Shown: piece after piece, positions 16,332 to 24,200 of the stretch
How the letters are laid out: every line of letters starts with the position of its first letter
Numbering within the stretch: the stretch's first letter is position 1
NCBI RefSeq assembly: GCF_900167095.1
Contig: NZ_FUXG01000015.1
Span: 1 to 64,000, forward strand
Source: Oceanospirillum multiglobuliferum
GTDB lineage: Bacteria > Pseudomonadota > Gammaproteobacteria > Pseudomonadales > Halomonadaceae
DNA length: 64,000 nt
Direction: 5' to 3'
Position numbers and translations under genes: made by a program
The notes under the pieces: model-generated
The model's database searches: none
What the model saw: the letters and a program-made list of their open reading frames with translations, nothing else
Told to the model about the DNA's origin: nothing

Positions 16332-17495
16332 ATGGAGAGTGGCGCGCGTTATTGTGAGCGAAGTCCTCACCCCGATGTTGAAAACAACTTTCCTAGGAAG
16401 CCAATATCCTATTATATAGATTTTCCATCTAATGGGACTGATTCAGAAACAGGTTTTCTTTTTGTTATTAATGGCTATGGCGCATCGCCATCCGATAGCT
16501 ATTATCGTCATATTCAAGGCTATTTTGCAGATAGATATAATTGCATAGTTGTTGGTGTGGAGTATTTTGACATAGAAAACAAAAGAAAGAGTATTGCCTC
16601 TTGTCGCCTGAGAGATGGTTTTTTTGATGTTTTCAATAGAGTCTATGGCTCCAATATATCTAAAAATAATAATATTGATGATCATGCATTGTTAGTATAT
16701 TTGGCTAAAGCGCTGGTCGATGCTAAACATAGTCAATTTGATTCTGAATTATTCCTTACTTATACCCCTGTCGATTGCTATCAATCATTTGGTTTAATAT
16801 CTGCCTTAGATCACCTACAGGTTCTATCTGAAGTGTTGTCTATGTGCAAAATTAATAAAGAAAGAATGTATATAATGGGTACGTCTTTTGGCGGGTATAT
16901 CGGTTTGTTACTAGGGAAACTTGCACCGCAGACATTTCAATTGATAGTTGATAATTCAGGATTTACAGAGCCAAGGTTGGTAGATGTATATGGTAAAGGT
17001 TTTTCAAAAATAAACATATTAGGCTGTGATATAGCAGTTCAGCATATAGGTTATTGGAATGATGATCCATCTAGTGGTAAATACTTTGATGTACATCACT
17101 CAGAAATAAGAAGTTTATTGGTAAGAGATCATATCTTTAAAACAAAGACACAATATTTTTGCGCCCATTATGTAGATGATAAAATGGCTCCATTTGATGG
17201 TAAAGTTGAATTCTCCTCGCTTCGACCAGATGTTGATGTAACATGTGATTTTGTTGATGAGAGTATGATTGATGGAGCACTTTATAAAATACCTGAACAT
17301 GGTATGGATGCATCTTTGAAGCTTCTTTTCGAAAGAGCGTATAGTGATTTTATAGCAAAAGATAAAACCTTATCCGTGGAAACTGATTTTGATTTATGCT
17401 CTAGCTATAATTTTATTTGTAGTAACGGGGTTTCCTATTTGATTGATTTCTCAAGGGATGACCTGAAGTTTAGAATCAATATGCCTAGTGCATAA
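16332..17495 (+). CDS. Alpha/beta-hydrolase-like protein, possibly DUF2920, AT-rich
   Basis: A 387-residue protein with a hydrolase-like elbow GTSFGGYIG (about residues 183-191) and an upstream strand segment FLFVINGYGASPSDSYY. The pattern recalls DUF2920 proteins, found for example in Campylobacter beside surface-sugar loci, but I cannot confirm that without a search. The gene is clearly more AT-rich than argA and ald on either side, with many ATA and AAT codons, which suggests recent transfer. AAGGAG precedes the ATG by 7 bases. No signal peptide. The serine in GTSFGG would be the nucleophile; a matching histidine may be in IPEHGMDA. Function unknown. Confidence 0.65.
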   Translation: MESGARYCERSPHPDVENNFPRKPISYYIDFPSNGTDSETGFLFVINGYGASPSDSYYRHIQGYFADRYNCIVVGVEYFDIENKRKSIASCRLRDGFFDVFNRVYGSNISKNNNIDDHALLVYLAKALVDAKHSQFDSELFLTYTPVDCYQSFGLISALDHLQVLSEVLSMCKINKERMYIMGTSFGGYIGLLLGKLAPQTFQLIVDNSGFTEPRLVDVYGKGFSKINILGCDIAVQHIGYWNDDPSSGKYFDVHHSEIRSLLVRDHIFKTKTQYFCAHYVDDKMAPFDGKVEFSSLRPDVDVTCDFVDESMIDGALYKIPEHGMDASLKLLFERAYSDFIAKDKTLSVETDFDLCSSYNFICSNGVSYLIDFSRDDLKFRINMPSA

Positions 17496-17496
17496 A

Positions 17497-17521
17497 AAAA
17501 GCGGGAATTATCTATTCCCGC
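17497..17521 (-). terminator. Terminator of alanine dehydrogenase
   Basis: Stem GCGGGAAT / ATTCCCGC, loop TATCT; on the minus strand followed by TTTTTTT. It also closes the plus-strand gene ending at 17495. Confidence 0.8.
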
Positions 17522-17547
17522 TCAATAACTTAAGCAAAAGACCTGTA

Positions 17548-18663
17548 TCACCCGACGATTTCTGTCGGATTAATGTAAGCATAGCCCAAAGTCTTAGCCA
17601 CTGCTGAATTTGTCACCTGACCTGCATGAATATTTAGCCCGTTCATCAAATGCTTATCGTCTTTTAATGCAAGTTGCCAGCCTTTATCCGCCAAAGCCAC
17701 AATGAAAGGCAGCGTTGCATGGGTCAGTGCCAAGGTAGAAGTACGTGCCACTGCTCCCGGCATATTAGCCACGCAGTAGTGAATCACCCCTTCCTCAACA
17801 AAAGTAGGCTGTTCATGAGTGGTGGCACGACTGGTTTCAAAGCAACCGCCCTGATCAATCGCCACATCCACCAATACACTTCCGGGCATCATCTGTTTCA
17901 GCATCTCACGGCTGACCAGTTTGGGGGCTGCTGCTCCGGGAATTAAAACAGCACCAATCACCAAGTCACTTTGTTTGATGCAGCTTAAAATAGCATCATG
18001 AGTAGAGTAGACCGTACTCAGGCGACCTTGATAGCGTGCCTCAAGCTCTCTCAATCGAGGTATTGAGCGATCTACAATGGTCACACTCGCCCCCAAGCCC
18101 ATCGCCATTCTGGCGGCATTTTCACCCACCACACCGCCGCCAATTACGGTGACTTGAGCAGGTGCTACACCGGGGACGCCACCCAACAATACACCCCGTC
18201 CGCCCATAATTTTTTCTAAACAACGCGCACCCGCTTGTACAGACAGCTTACCCGCCACCTCACTCATCGGTGCCAGTAAAGGCAAGCCGCCCTGTGCATC
18301 TGTTACGGTTTCATAGGCGATGGCGGTACAGCCAGAATCAATTAAGCCCTGCGTTTGTGGCGCATCAGCAGCCAAATGCAGATAAGTGAATAAAATCTGC
18401 CCCTCTCGTAAGCGCTGATACTCCTGCGGTTGTGGCTCTTTCACTTTGACAATCATCTCTGCACGGGCAAATAGGCTGTCGACATCGGCGACAATTTCCG
18501 CCCCTGCATCGGCATAATCTTGATCACTAAACCCTATGGCCTGTCCTGCCGATTGTTCGACCAAAACCTGATGCCCTCTCAGATTTAACTCGCGCACACC
18601 AGCAGGGGGCATACCCACCCGAAACTCTTGGGTTTTAATCTCTTTGGGAACTGCGATTAACAT
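17548..18663 (-). CDS. ald: Alanine dehydrogenase
   Basis: A 371-residue NAD-dependent enzyme interconverting L-alanine and pyruvate plus ammonia. The N-terminal segment IAVPKEIKTQEFRVGMPPAG carries the substrate arginine and the family opening. KVKEPQP and YLHLAAD follow, and the Rossmann fold is seen in VTVIGGGVVGENAARMA (about 170-186). The C-terminus has the NMPGAVARTST motif. I start at ATG 18663, preceded by AGGAG; the open frame extends to 18801 but that extension has no family counterpart. It is divergent from ilvD and ends at a strong terminator shared with the gene opposite. Confidence 0.92.
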   Translation of the reverse strand: MLIAVPKEIKTQEFRVGMPPAGVRELNLRGHQVLVEQSAGQAIGFSDQDYADAGAEIVADVDSLFARAEMIVKVKEPQPQEYQRLREGQILFTYLHLAADAPQTQGLIDSGCTAIAYETVTDAQGGLPLLAPMSEVAGKLSVQAGARCLEKIMGGRGVLLGGVPGVAPAQVTVIGGGVVGENAARMAMGLGASVTIVDRSIPRLRELEARYQGRLSTVYSTHDAILSCIKQSDLVIGAVLIPGAAAPKLVSREMLKQMMPGSVLVDVAIDQGGCFETSRATTHEQPTFVEEGVIHYCVANMPGAVARTSTLALTHATLPFIVALADKGWQLALKDDKHLMNGLNIHAGQVTNSAVAKTLGYAYINPTEIVG

Positions 18664-18854
18664 AAGCCTTCTCCTGTCTCGACCTAAACAAAGCACCCTA
18701 ATTGCCTTCAGTATAGTCAGGGCTTTGCCAGAAAAAACAGGCGATACAAGCTGATTACCTAGCAAAGCAGCGGCCAGAATGGTAAAAAAGCGCTCTAGCA
18801 AGAGTCTAATAAGTCGCTACCAATAAAGCGTTAACGTATTACAGAGGACAAGAG

Positions 18855-20687
18855 ATGCCTGAGTATCGTTCAAAAACCTCCACCGCTGGCCGTAATATGG
18901 CGGGTGCCCGCGCCCTATGGCGCGCAACAGGCATGAAAGATGACGATTTTCAAAAGCCAATCATCGCGGTCGTCAACTCGTTTACTCAGTTTGTACCCGG
19001 TCACGTACACCTGAAAGATATGGGACAACTGGTTGCCCGTGAGATTGAAAAAGCCGGTGGCGTTGCCAAAGAATTCAACACCATCGCCATTGACGACGGC
19101 ATCGCGATGGGTCACGACGGCATGCTGTACAGCTTACCTTCACGGGACATTATTGCTGACTCTGTAGAGTACATGGTGAATGCACACTGTGCCGATGCAA
19201 TGGTCTGTATCTCGAACTGCGACAAAATCACTCCAGGGATGTTAATGGCCGCAATGCGCCTGAACATTCCGGTGGTTTTTGTCTCTGGCGGCCCAATGGA
19301 AGCGGGTAAAACCAAGCTGTCTGAGCACAAGTTAGACCTTGTTGACGCAATGGTTCTGGCGGTAGACCCGAACGCCTCTGACGAGCTGGTAGATGCAGTT
19401 GAGCGCTCAGCCTGTCCAACCTGTGGTTCATGCTCTGGCATGTTCACCGCCAACTCGATGAACTGCTTGGCAGAAGCGCTAGGTTTGGCGCTACCGGGTA
19501 ACGGTACAGTGGTGGCCACTCACGCCGACCGTGAGCAACTGTTCCTACGCGCAGGTCAGCGTATTGTTGAAATGACCAAAGAATATTACGAACAAGACAA
19601 CGAGCGAGTACTGCCGCGCTCAGTGGGTTTCAAAGCTTTTGAAAACGCCATCACGCTAGACATCGCAATGGGTGGCTCTACCAACACCATTTTGCACCTG
19701 TTGGCGATTGCGCAAGAAGCTGAGATCGACTTCACCCTAAAAGATATCGACCGCTTATCTCGTGTCGTACCGCAGCTGTGTAAAGTGGCACCGAACACCC
19801 AGAAATACCACATTGAAGACGTACACCGTGCAGGCGGCATTATGGGTATTTTGGGTGAGTTAGACCGTGCGGGTAAACTGCACACAGACGCCCCAACGGT
19901 TTACAGCGCCAGTATGAAAGACGCGCTTGATCAGTGGGACATCATGCGTAACCCTTCACCTGAAGTGGTCGAGTTCTACAAAGCAGGCCCAGCAGGTATT
20001 CCAACACAGGTGGCCTTTAGCCAAGCGACCCGTTGGCCGACACTGGATGGCGACCGTGAAAATGGCTGCATCCGCTCGATTGAGCACGCATTCTCGCTAG
20101 AAGGCGGCCTTGCGGTATTGTATGGCAACATCGCCTTAGATGGTTGCGTAGTGAAATCTGCAGGGGTGGACGAGTCTATTCTAGTGTTTGAAGGCCCTGC
20201 CCATATCACCGAATCTCAAGATGAAGCGGTTGCCAACATCCTAGAGGACAAAGTGGTCGCAGGTGACATCGTCATCGTGCGTTACGAAGGCCCACAAGGT
20301 GGCCCAGGTATGCAAGAGATGCTGTATCCAACCTCTTACATCAAGTCAAAAGGCTTGGGCAAAGCCTGTGCGTTGCTAACCGATGGTCGCTTCTCAGGTG
20401 GTACTTCAGGTTTGTCGATTGGCCACGTGTCACCAGAAGCCGCAGCCGGTGGTGCCATTGGTTTAGTGCGTAATGGCGACATGATCCGCATCGACATTCC
20501 AAACCGCACCATCAACGTACTGTTGTCTGATGAAGAGTTGGCAGCACGTCGTGCAGAGCAAGACAAACTGGGTTGGAAACCCGCCAAAGAGCGTCCACGT
20601 AAAGTGTCAGCGGCATTGAAAGCCTATGCAAAACTAGCAACTTCAGCGGATAAAGGCGCAGTGCGGGATCTGTCTAAGTTAGATTGA
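18855..20687 (+). CDS. ilvD: Dihydroxy-acid dehydratase
   Basis: A 610-residue iron-sulfur enzyme of valine/isoleucine/leucine and pantothenate synthesis; it dehydrates 2,3-dihydroxy acids to 2-keto acids. Cluster ligands are visible in [12 protein letters not shown] and [20 protein letters not shown], and the C-terminal domain has [20 protein letters not shown]. Full length and unbroken. AGAGGACAAG precedes the ATG at 18855. It is monocistronic, divergent from ald, and ends at a strong terminator. Confidence 0.97.
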   Translation: MPEYRSKTSTAGRNMAGARALWRATGMKDDDFQKPIIAVVNSFTQFVPGHVHLKDMGQLVAREIEKAGGVAKEFNTIAIDDGIAMGHDGMLYSLPSRDIIADSVEYMVNAHCADAMVCISNCDKITPGMLMAAMRLNIPVVFVSGGPMEAGKTKLSEHKLDLVDAMVLAVDPNASDELVDAVERSACPTCGSCSGMFTANSMNCLAEALGLALPGNGTVVATHADREQLFLRAGQRIVEMTKEYYEQDNERVLPRSVGFKAFENAITLDIAMGGSTNTILHLLAIAQEAEIDFTLKDIDRLSRVVPQLCKVAPNTQKYHIEDVHRAGGIMGILGELDRAGKLHTDAPTVYSASMKDALDQWDIMRNPSPEVVEFYKAGPAGIPTQVAFSQATRWPTLDGDRENGCIRSIEHAFSLEGGLAVLYGNIALDGCVVKSAGVDESILVFEGPAHITESQDEAVANILEDKVVAGDIVIVRYEGPQGGPGMQEMLYPTSYIKSKGLGKACALLTDGRFSGGTSGLSIGHVSPEAAAGGAIGLVRNGDMIRIDIPNRTINVLLSDEELAARRAEQDKLGWKPAKERPRKVSAALKAYAKLATSADKGAVRDLSKLD

Positions 20688-20711
20688 TATTGTGTTGATG
20701 CGTTAAAAACA

Positions 20712-20745
20712 AAGCCCATCATGAGTTATCATGATGGGCTTTTTT
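20712..20745 (+). terminator. Terminator after ilvD
   Basis: 13-bp perfect stem AAGCCCATCATGA / TCATGATGGGCTT, loop GTTA, then T-run. Confidence 0.9.
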
Positions 20746-20759
20746 GTGAGCCATAGTTT

Positions 20760-21701
20760 TCAGTTATCCATTACAGGCTGATCCAACAGCTCTTCCAGTT
20801 TCTGGCATAGTAAAATATATTCTTGAAAGTATTGAGGGATGCACAAGGTACTTTTCATTGGGTCAAGATAATAAGGGCTTGTAGGATCACATTTTTGCGG
20901 TATGTATTCTTGCATTAGATAACATGAGTCTATTTTCATTAGCACTCTGACGTATTCATTACCAATTTCACTCCCATGCCAACGGATTGATTTTAAGATA
21001 TTGATTTGAATTGATTGATAGTGTCGCCACAGTAGCTCGCTAGTGTTACACATTTTATGAGGAGTAATGGTTGTATCATAGGCTAGATATCGGGACTCTT
21101 TTGAACCATCTAGTATAGAAAAATACTGGCTAAACTCAGGTTTCCAAGATAGTTTTTCATTCTCACTGATATTACAAATGGTTGCAGGCTTCTCATGTAT
21201 CTCGCCTAACCCCCTGATCAAAAGCTTAGCGTGCCCCACTATATTTTTCAGAAATTTATTGGAAAGCTCATAAGCATTTTTTTGTTTCTGGTTTCGGCTG
21301 TAATTAACGTCAATCACGTAGAAAATAAACGCAGCCACTATGGATTGTAGGATAGGTGTGACTAACTCATGAATCGTACTAGCTTCGGTATCGTTTATCG
21401 CTAGTATTACTGAGCCTGCAATGGAAAGTATGACGATTCCCCACAACCAAGGCGAAATACCTCCAAAAGCCATTTTCAGCATTTTGGGTAGTTGGCTACG
21501 AAGTTGTGATATAGATATTTTACAAATAATAGAAGGCAGCAAAAGCACCCCGCCCAATGCTATATACCCTGCCCACTCAGGAGCAAATGAGCCGCCGATA
21601 ACAGCACCAAGTACAATTGCTGTAACAAAACCTACCGCAGTTAATTTTGATCCGTTCATAACAGTCCGTGTTTGCGTAAAATTGCTGCTATCAAACAGCA
21701 T
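20760..21701 (-). CDS. Hypothetical membrane protein, about 313 aa
   Basis: I do not recognise the family. From the chosen start there are several hydrophobic segments in the first 150 residues (near 20-40, 42-60, 85-105 and 120-140) and then a soluble C-terminal domain of about 170 residues with scattered cysteines (PQKCDPTSPYYLDP near the end). The start is uncertain: ATG 21701 has AGG about 8 bases upstream, ATG 21659 is an alternative, and the frame extends to 21779 inside the vapC gene. It follows vapC by 34 bases or overlaps it, and could be a passenger of the toxin-antitoxin island. More AT-rich than ilvD. Confidence 0.5.
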   Translation of the reverse strand: MLFDSSNFTQTRTVMNGSKLTAVGFVTAIVLGAVIGGSFAPEWAGYIALGGVLLLPSIICKISISQLRSQLPKMLKMAFGGISPWLWGIVILSIAGSVILAINDTEASTIHELVTPILQSIVAAFIFYVIDVNYSRNQKQKNAYELSNKFLKNIVGHAKLLIRGLGEIHEKPATICNISENEKLSWKPEFSQYFSILDGSKESRYLAYDTTITPHKMCNTSELLWRHYQSIQINILKSIRWHGSEIGNEYVRVLMKIDSCYLMQEYIPQKCDPTSPYYLDPMKSTLCIPQYFQEYILLCQKLEELLDQPVMDN

Positions 21702-21735
21702 TGCCAACCTGCTCGCAATAGAAGAGCGATCTGAT

Positions 21736-22137
21736 TTACTCAATCCAGTTCTGCAACCGTAGCCCTTCAACCCGCTCAAACTCTTTCATATTATTGGTTA
21801 CCAACGTCGCACCTATACTTCTAGCATGAGCAGCAATATGTAGGTCATTAACACCAATTGGTCGTCCCTGCTTTTCTAGCTGTGCACGAATATCGCCATA
21901 GTGAAAAGCGGCCTGCTCGCCATACTCAAGCACTTCTAATCGGCTATAAAAATCTTCTACCGCTCGTAGGTTTTTAGCAACTTGTTGGCTTTTCTCAACA
22001 CCGTGCAACAGCTCGGCCAAAGTTACTGAAGAGATTGCCAAATGCCCCGCTGCCTCATTAAAACGCGATAACACCTCAATTGGGCGGCGTTTAATGACAT
22101 AAATACAGATGTTCGTATCCAATAGAAACTTAATCAT
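21736..22137 (-). CDS. vapC: VapC-type toxin, PIN-domain ribonuclease
   Basis: A 133-residue PIN-domain protein. The acidic active site is visible: the first Asp in FLLDTNICIYVIK, Glu in SVTLAELLHG, and Asp in GVNDLHIAAHA; the last element is in TLVTNNMKEFERV. VapC toxins are metal-dependent RNases that cut tRNA or rRNA and are silenced by VapB. The start ATG 22137 overlaps the vapB stop by 8 bases, giving coupled translation; the TTG at 22140 is less likely. It is on the minus strand, opposite to the other toxin-antitoxin units in this island. Confidence 0.92.
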   Translation of the reverse strand: MIKFLLDTNICIYVIKRRPIEVLSRFNEAAGHLAISSVTLAELLHGVEKSQQVAKNLRAVEDFYSRLEVLEYGEQAAFHYGDIRAQLEKQGRPIGVNDLHIAAHARSIGATLVTNNMKEFERVEGLRLQNWIE

Positions 22138-22372
22138 CAAAAGCTTCCCTTGGTGTTTCTATCTGGTCGGCTCTTTGCGCCATAAAGTCTTCGCTAACGG
22201 TGGCCTCAGGGTTCATAAAAAAACTATCCCAACTGTTCTCTACTGGGCTAATAATACGATCTGAACCTACCACGCGAATCATCACTTTCTTCACCGATGG
22301 CGTAAAACGCACCGCCATTGGCAAACGAACAGCCTGAGTTTTATTGTTTTCAAATACCGTACCTGTGATCAT
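22130..22372 (-). CDS. vapB: VapB-type antitoxin, AbrB/SpoVT fold
   Basis: An 80-residue antitoxin. The N-terminal swapped-hairpin DNA-binding domain has the usual pattern (TVFENNKTQAVRLP, then VMIRVVGSDRIISP), and the C-terminal tail (FFMNPEATVSEDFMAQR) would wrap around VapC. VapB binds its own operator and is co-repressed by the toxin. An AT-rich inverted repeat lies directly upstream at 22382-22402. The gene overlaps vapC. Confidence 0.9.
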   Translation of the reverse strand: MITGTVFENNKTQAVRLPMAVRFTPSVKKVMIRVVGSDRIISPVENSWDSFFMNPEATVSEDFMAQRADQIETPREAFDD

Positions 22373-22381
22373 AACGACCTC

Positions 22382-22402
22382 CTATATACCTTGCATATAT
22401 AG
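22382..22402. promoter_or_regulatory. Operator-like inverted repeat upstream of vapBC
   Basis: CTATATA-CCTTGCA-TATATAG, a perfect 7-bp inverted repeat 10 bases from the vapB start; the likely VapB/VapBC autoregulatory site. Confidence 0.6.
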
Positions 22403-22455
22403 TATCAGGCAGCCGAGTTTGAGCAAGCAACCTCACTCCAACTGATAAGCCAAGA

Positions 22456-22515
22456 TTGATAACAGTCCCTCATTGTTCCCACCATAAACCGGACAACCCC
22501 CTTAAAAACTACCGC
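22456..22515. repeat. Island spacer repeat, copy 1
   Basis: Begins TTGATAACAGTCCCTCATTG; with about 27 bases more to its left it matches copy 3 at 23949-24001 in nearly every position. Lies before the Phd antitoxin gene. Confidence 0.65.
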
Positions 22516-22602
22516 TAACGACATCACGAAAACCAAAAAGCTAGCCGCTTAGACCTGAATTCCATGCTAGAATACGTTTAATAGTACGATTAGGAGTGCG
22601 AT

Positions 22603-22857
22603 ATGATTATTTCTGCCAATGATGTCAAAACCAAAGGTGTCACTTTTTTCGCTAAGCTGCTGAAGAGTGCAGATGAACTCATTATTAACGTGAGAGGCAA
22701 AAATAAGTACGTGGTACTGGATATTGAACGCTATCAGGCCTTCCGCCAGCAGGAGCTAGACTTGGCGCACTTACTGGCGATGCAAGATATTGAAGCGGGG
22801 CGCTGCAAGACTCAGACCGCCAAAGAACACCTCGATGAGCTGAGAAATGCCTTATAA
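22603..22857 (+). CDS. Phd/YefM-family antitoxin
   Basis: An 84-residue antitoxin. The N-terminal Phd/YefM DNA-binding fold shows the usual order: short strand MIISANDVKTKG, helix TFFAKLLKSADELIINVRGK and strand KYVVLDIERYQAF. The acidic helical tail (MQDIEAGRCKTQTAKEHLDE) is the toxin-binding part. It overlaps the RelE-type toxin gene by 11 bases, the standard order antitoxin-toxin. GGAG precedes the ATG. A decayed copy of the same gene lies at 24080-24186. Confidence 0.9.
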   Translation: MIISANDVKTKGVTFFAKLLKSADELIINVRGKNKYVVLDIERYQAFRQQELDLAHLLAMQDIEAGRCKTQTAKEHLDELRNAL

Positions 22858-23122
22858 GATCATCCAAACCGACAGCTATTTTAAAAAGCTGACAAAGTTT
22901 ATTAAAAAGCACCCTGATCTGTTACCACGCTACGCAAAAGCAATCGAACTGTTAGAGATAGATCCTTATCACCCCTCTCTCAGGTTACATAAACTTAAAG
23001 GCCGTTTAGGCGATTATTACAGCGTTTCAATCACGATGCAGTATCGCATAGTGATCGACTTTATTTTGATCAACGACGAGATCATTCCGATCGATATCGG
23101 TAGCCATGACGAGGTTTATTGA
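22847..23122 (+). CDS. RelE/StbE-family mRNA interferase toxin
   Basis: A 91-residue RelE/ParE-fold toxin. Visible features are the N-terminal YFKKLTKFIKKHPDLL helix, the LHKLKGRLGDYYSVSI strand pair and the C-terminal MQYRIVIDF and DIGSHDEVY elements that are nearly invariant in the StbE branch. Such toxins cut mRNA in the ribosomal A site. Translation is coupled to the antitoxin through the overlap. Intact length. Confidence 0.9.
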   Translation: MPYKIIQTDSYFKKLTKFIKKHPDLLPRYAKAIELLEIDPYHPSLRLHKLKGRLGDYYSVSITMQYRIVIDFILINDEIIPIDIGSHDEVY

Positions 23123-23130
23123 AGTGGAAG

Positions 23131-23190
23131 TTGATAACAAAGCCCCGCTGATCCTGCCATAAACCTGATAAACTCCCAAAACCACTTTCA
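23131..23190. repeat. Island spacer repeat, copy 2 (divergent)
   Basis: Starts TTGATAACAAAGCCCC and continues with CATAAACCTGATAAACTCCC. It shares the start with the other copies, the CATAAACC segment with copy 1 and the ACCTGAT-AA-CCCAAAACC ending with copy 3. Lies between the RelE gene and the HEPN gene. Confidence 0.5.
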
Positions 23191-23210
23191 ACCAAATCAA
23201 TAGGCTTGTT

Positions 23211-23636
23211 ATGACAGATGTGCGTTGGTCTCAGCGTTTTAACCACTTCAAAAAAGCTTATACCCAATTGCAGGAAGCGCTTGACCTGATGGCAGCGCGT
23301 GAACTCAGTAATATCGAAAAACAAGGCGCTATTCAGGCCTTTGAGTTTACCTATGAGCTGGCTTGGAATGTGCTGCGAGATTTTTTAATCTGGCAGGGTA
23401 TCGAAACCGTATCCGGTTCCCGTGATGCGATTCGAGAAGGCTTTAAGCGTGAGCTGATCTCAGATGGACATGCTTGGTTGGCAATGCTGCAAGACCGCAA
23501 TAGAACGGTGTATACCTATAATGAAGAAACGGCGAAAGAAATTCTGAATCATCTGGAGCACCAGTATGCCGTTTTGTTTGCTGAGTTTTTTCAGACCTTT
23601 ACAGAAAAACAAAACCAGTTAGAGGATGAATTTTGA
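23211..23636 (+). CDS. HEPN-domain protein, HI0074/HepT-like partner of a minimal nucleotidyltransferase
   Basis: A 141-residue all-helical HEPN protein of the HI0074 family (nucleotidyltransferase substrate-binding protein). The family pattern is clear: FEFTYELAWNVLRDFL, SGSRDAIREGF, then the loop DRNRTVYTYNEETAKEI. In related HepT toxins the loop carries R-x4-6-H; here the expected histidine is a tyrosine (TAT, around 23509-23511). It is followed at once by the MNT gene, the HEPN-MNT toxin-antitoxin order, in which MNT AMPylates HEPN to silence it. The HI0074 branch is less well tested as a toxin than HepT. The His-to-Tyr change could make it inactive or adapted. Confidence 0.85.
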   Translation: MTDVRWSQRFNHFKKAYTQLQEALDLMAARELSNIEKQGAIQAFEFTYELAWNVLRDFLIWQGIETVSGSRDAIREGFKRELISDGHAWLAMLQDRNRTVYTYNEETAKEILNHLEHQYAVLFAEFFQTFTEKQNQLEDEF

Positions 23637-23637
23637 T

Positions 23638-23949
23638 ATGACCGACCGCTTTGGTTTATCTGAGCAGGATATTGCTGCTTATCAATCAACTTTTTCGGCT
23701 TTTCCCAGTGTTAAACGTGTAATGATTTATGGCTCTCGGGCGAAGGGGAATTACCGTCGGGCTTCCGATATTGATTTAACAGTAATGGACAAGATCGACT
23801 GGGCGACCTTTATCGCATTAGAAGCCCAGATTGATGACCTGATGCTGCCTTATCAGGTCGACCTGTCGATTTATACTCAAATTGATAACCCTGACTTAGT
23901 GGATCATATTCAAAGAGTTGGTCAGGTATTCTACGAGAAAACGCCATAA
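23638..23949 (+). CDS. Minimal nucleotidyltransferase (MNT), HI0073/MntA-like
   Basis: A 103-residue polymerase-beta-type nucleotidyltransferase. The full active-site motif is present: GSRAKG near residue 36 and the DID pair in RRASDIDLTV, with the third Asp in YQVDLSIYT. In HEPN-MNT modules this protein transfers AMP onto the HEPN partner. I use ATG 23638 (one base after the HEPN stop, GAGGA upstream); the frame also offers ATG 23626, which sits directly on the ribosome site and is too close. Intact catalytic residues contrast with the altered HEPN partner. Confidence 0.87.
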   Translation: MTDRFGLSEQDIAAYQSTFSAFPSVKRVMIYGSRAKGNYRRASDIDLTVMDKIDWATFIALEAQIDDLMLPYQVDLSIYTQIDNPDLVDHIQRVGQVFYEKTP

Positions 23950-24034
23950 ACCCTCACACCAACTGATAAGCCGAGATTGATAACAGTCCCTCATTGATCC
24001 CGTTATCAACCTGATCAACGCCCAAAACCCTTCA
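23949..24034. repeat. Island spacer repeat, copy 3
   Basis: Positions 23949-24001 match 22429-22480 with only a handful of differences (shared core AACTGATAAGCC and GATTGATAACAGTCCCTCAT). It contains a perfect inverted repeat TTGATAAC (23977-23984) / GTTATCAA (24002-24009). It closes the MNT gene and precedes the decayed Phd copy. Confidence 0.7.
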
Positions 24035-24079
24035 CAAAATTAGATCTAACGACACCCCATGAGCGGATCTCAGAAGTGG

Positions 24080-24186
24080 CGATACAAAAGTTGCCACCTT
24101 TTTCGCTAAGCTACTGAAGAGTGCAGATGAACTCATTATTAACATGAGAGGCACAATACTGGATCTTGAGCGCTATCAGACTAACC
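24080..24186 (+). pseudogene. Decayed duplicate of the Phd/YefM antitoxin gene
   Basis: From 24092 to 24181 the sequence follows the antitoxin gene at 22603-22857 almost base for base (TTTTTCGCTAAGCT, GAAGAGTGCAGATGAACTC, GAGCGCTATCAGACT), but the start region is gone, about 9-12 bases are missing after AGAGGCA, and it stops after the CGCTATCAG segment. No RelE partner follows. It is a remnant of a second copy of the module. Confidence 0.85.
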
Positions 24187-24200
24187 CTAAGACAGTATCT

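Noticed and set aside
22429-24034. Spacers of the toxin-antitoxin island as attC sites of an integron
   Set aside because: They are similar in length and role, but I find no RYYYAAC and GTTRRRY core pair in the right places, so I report them only as cassette-like repeats.
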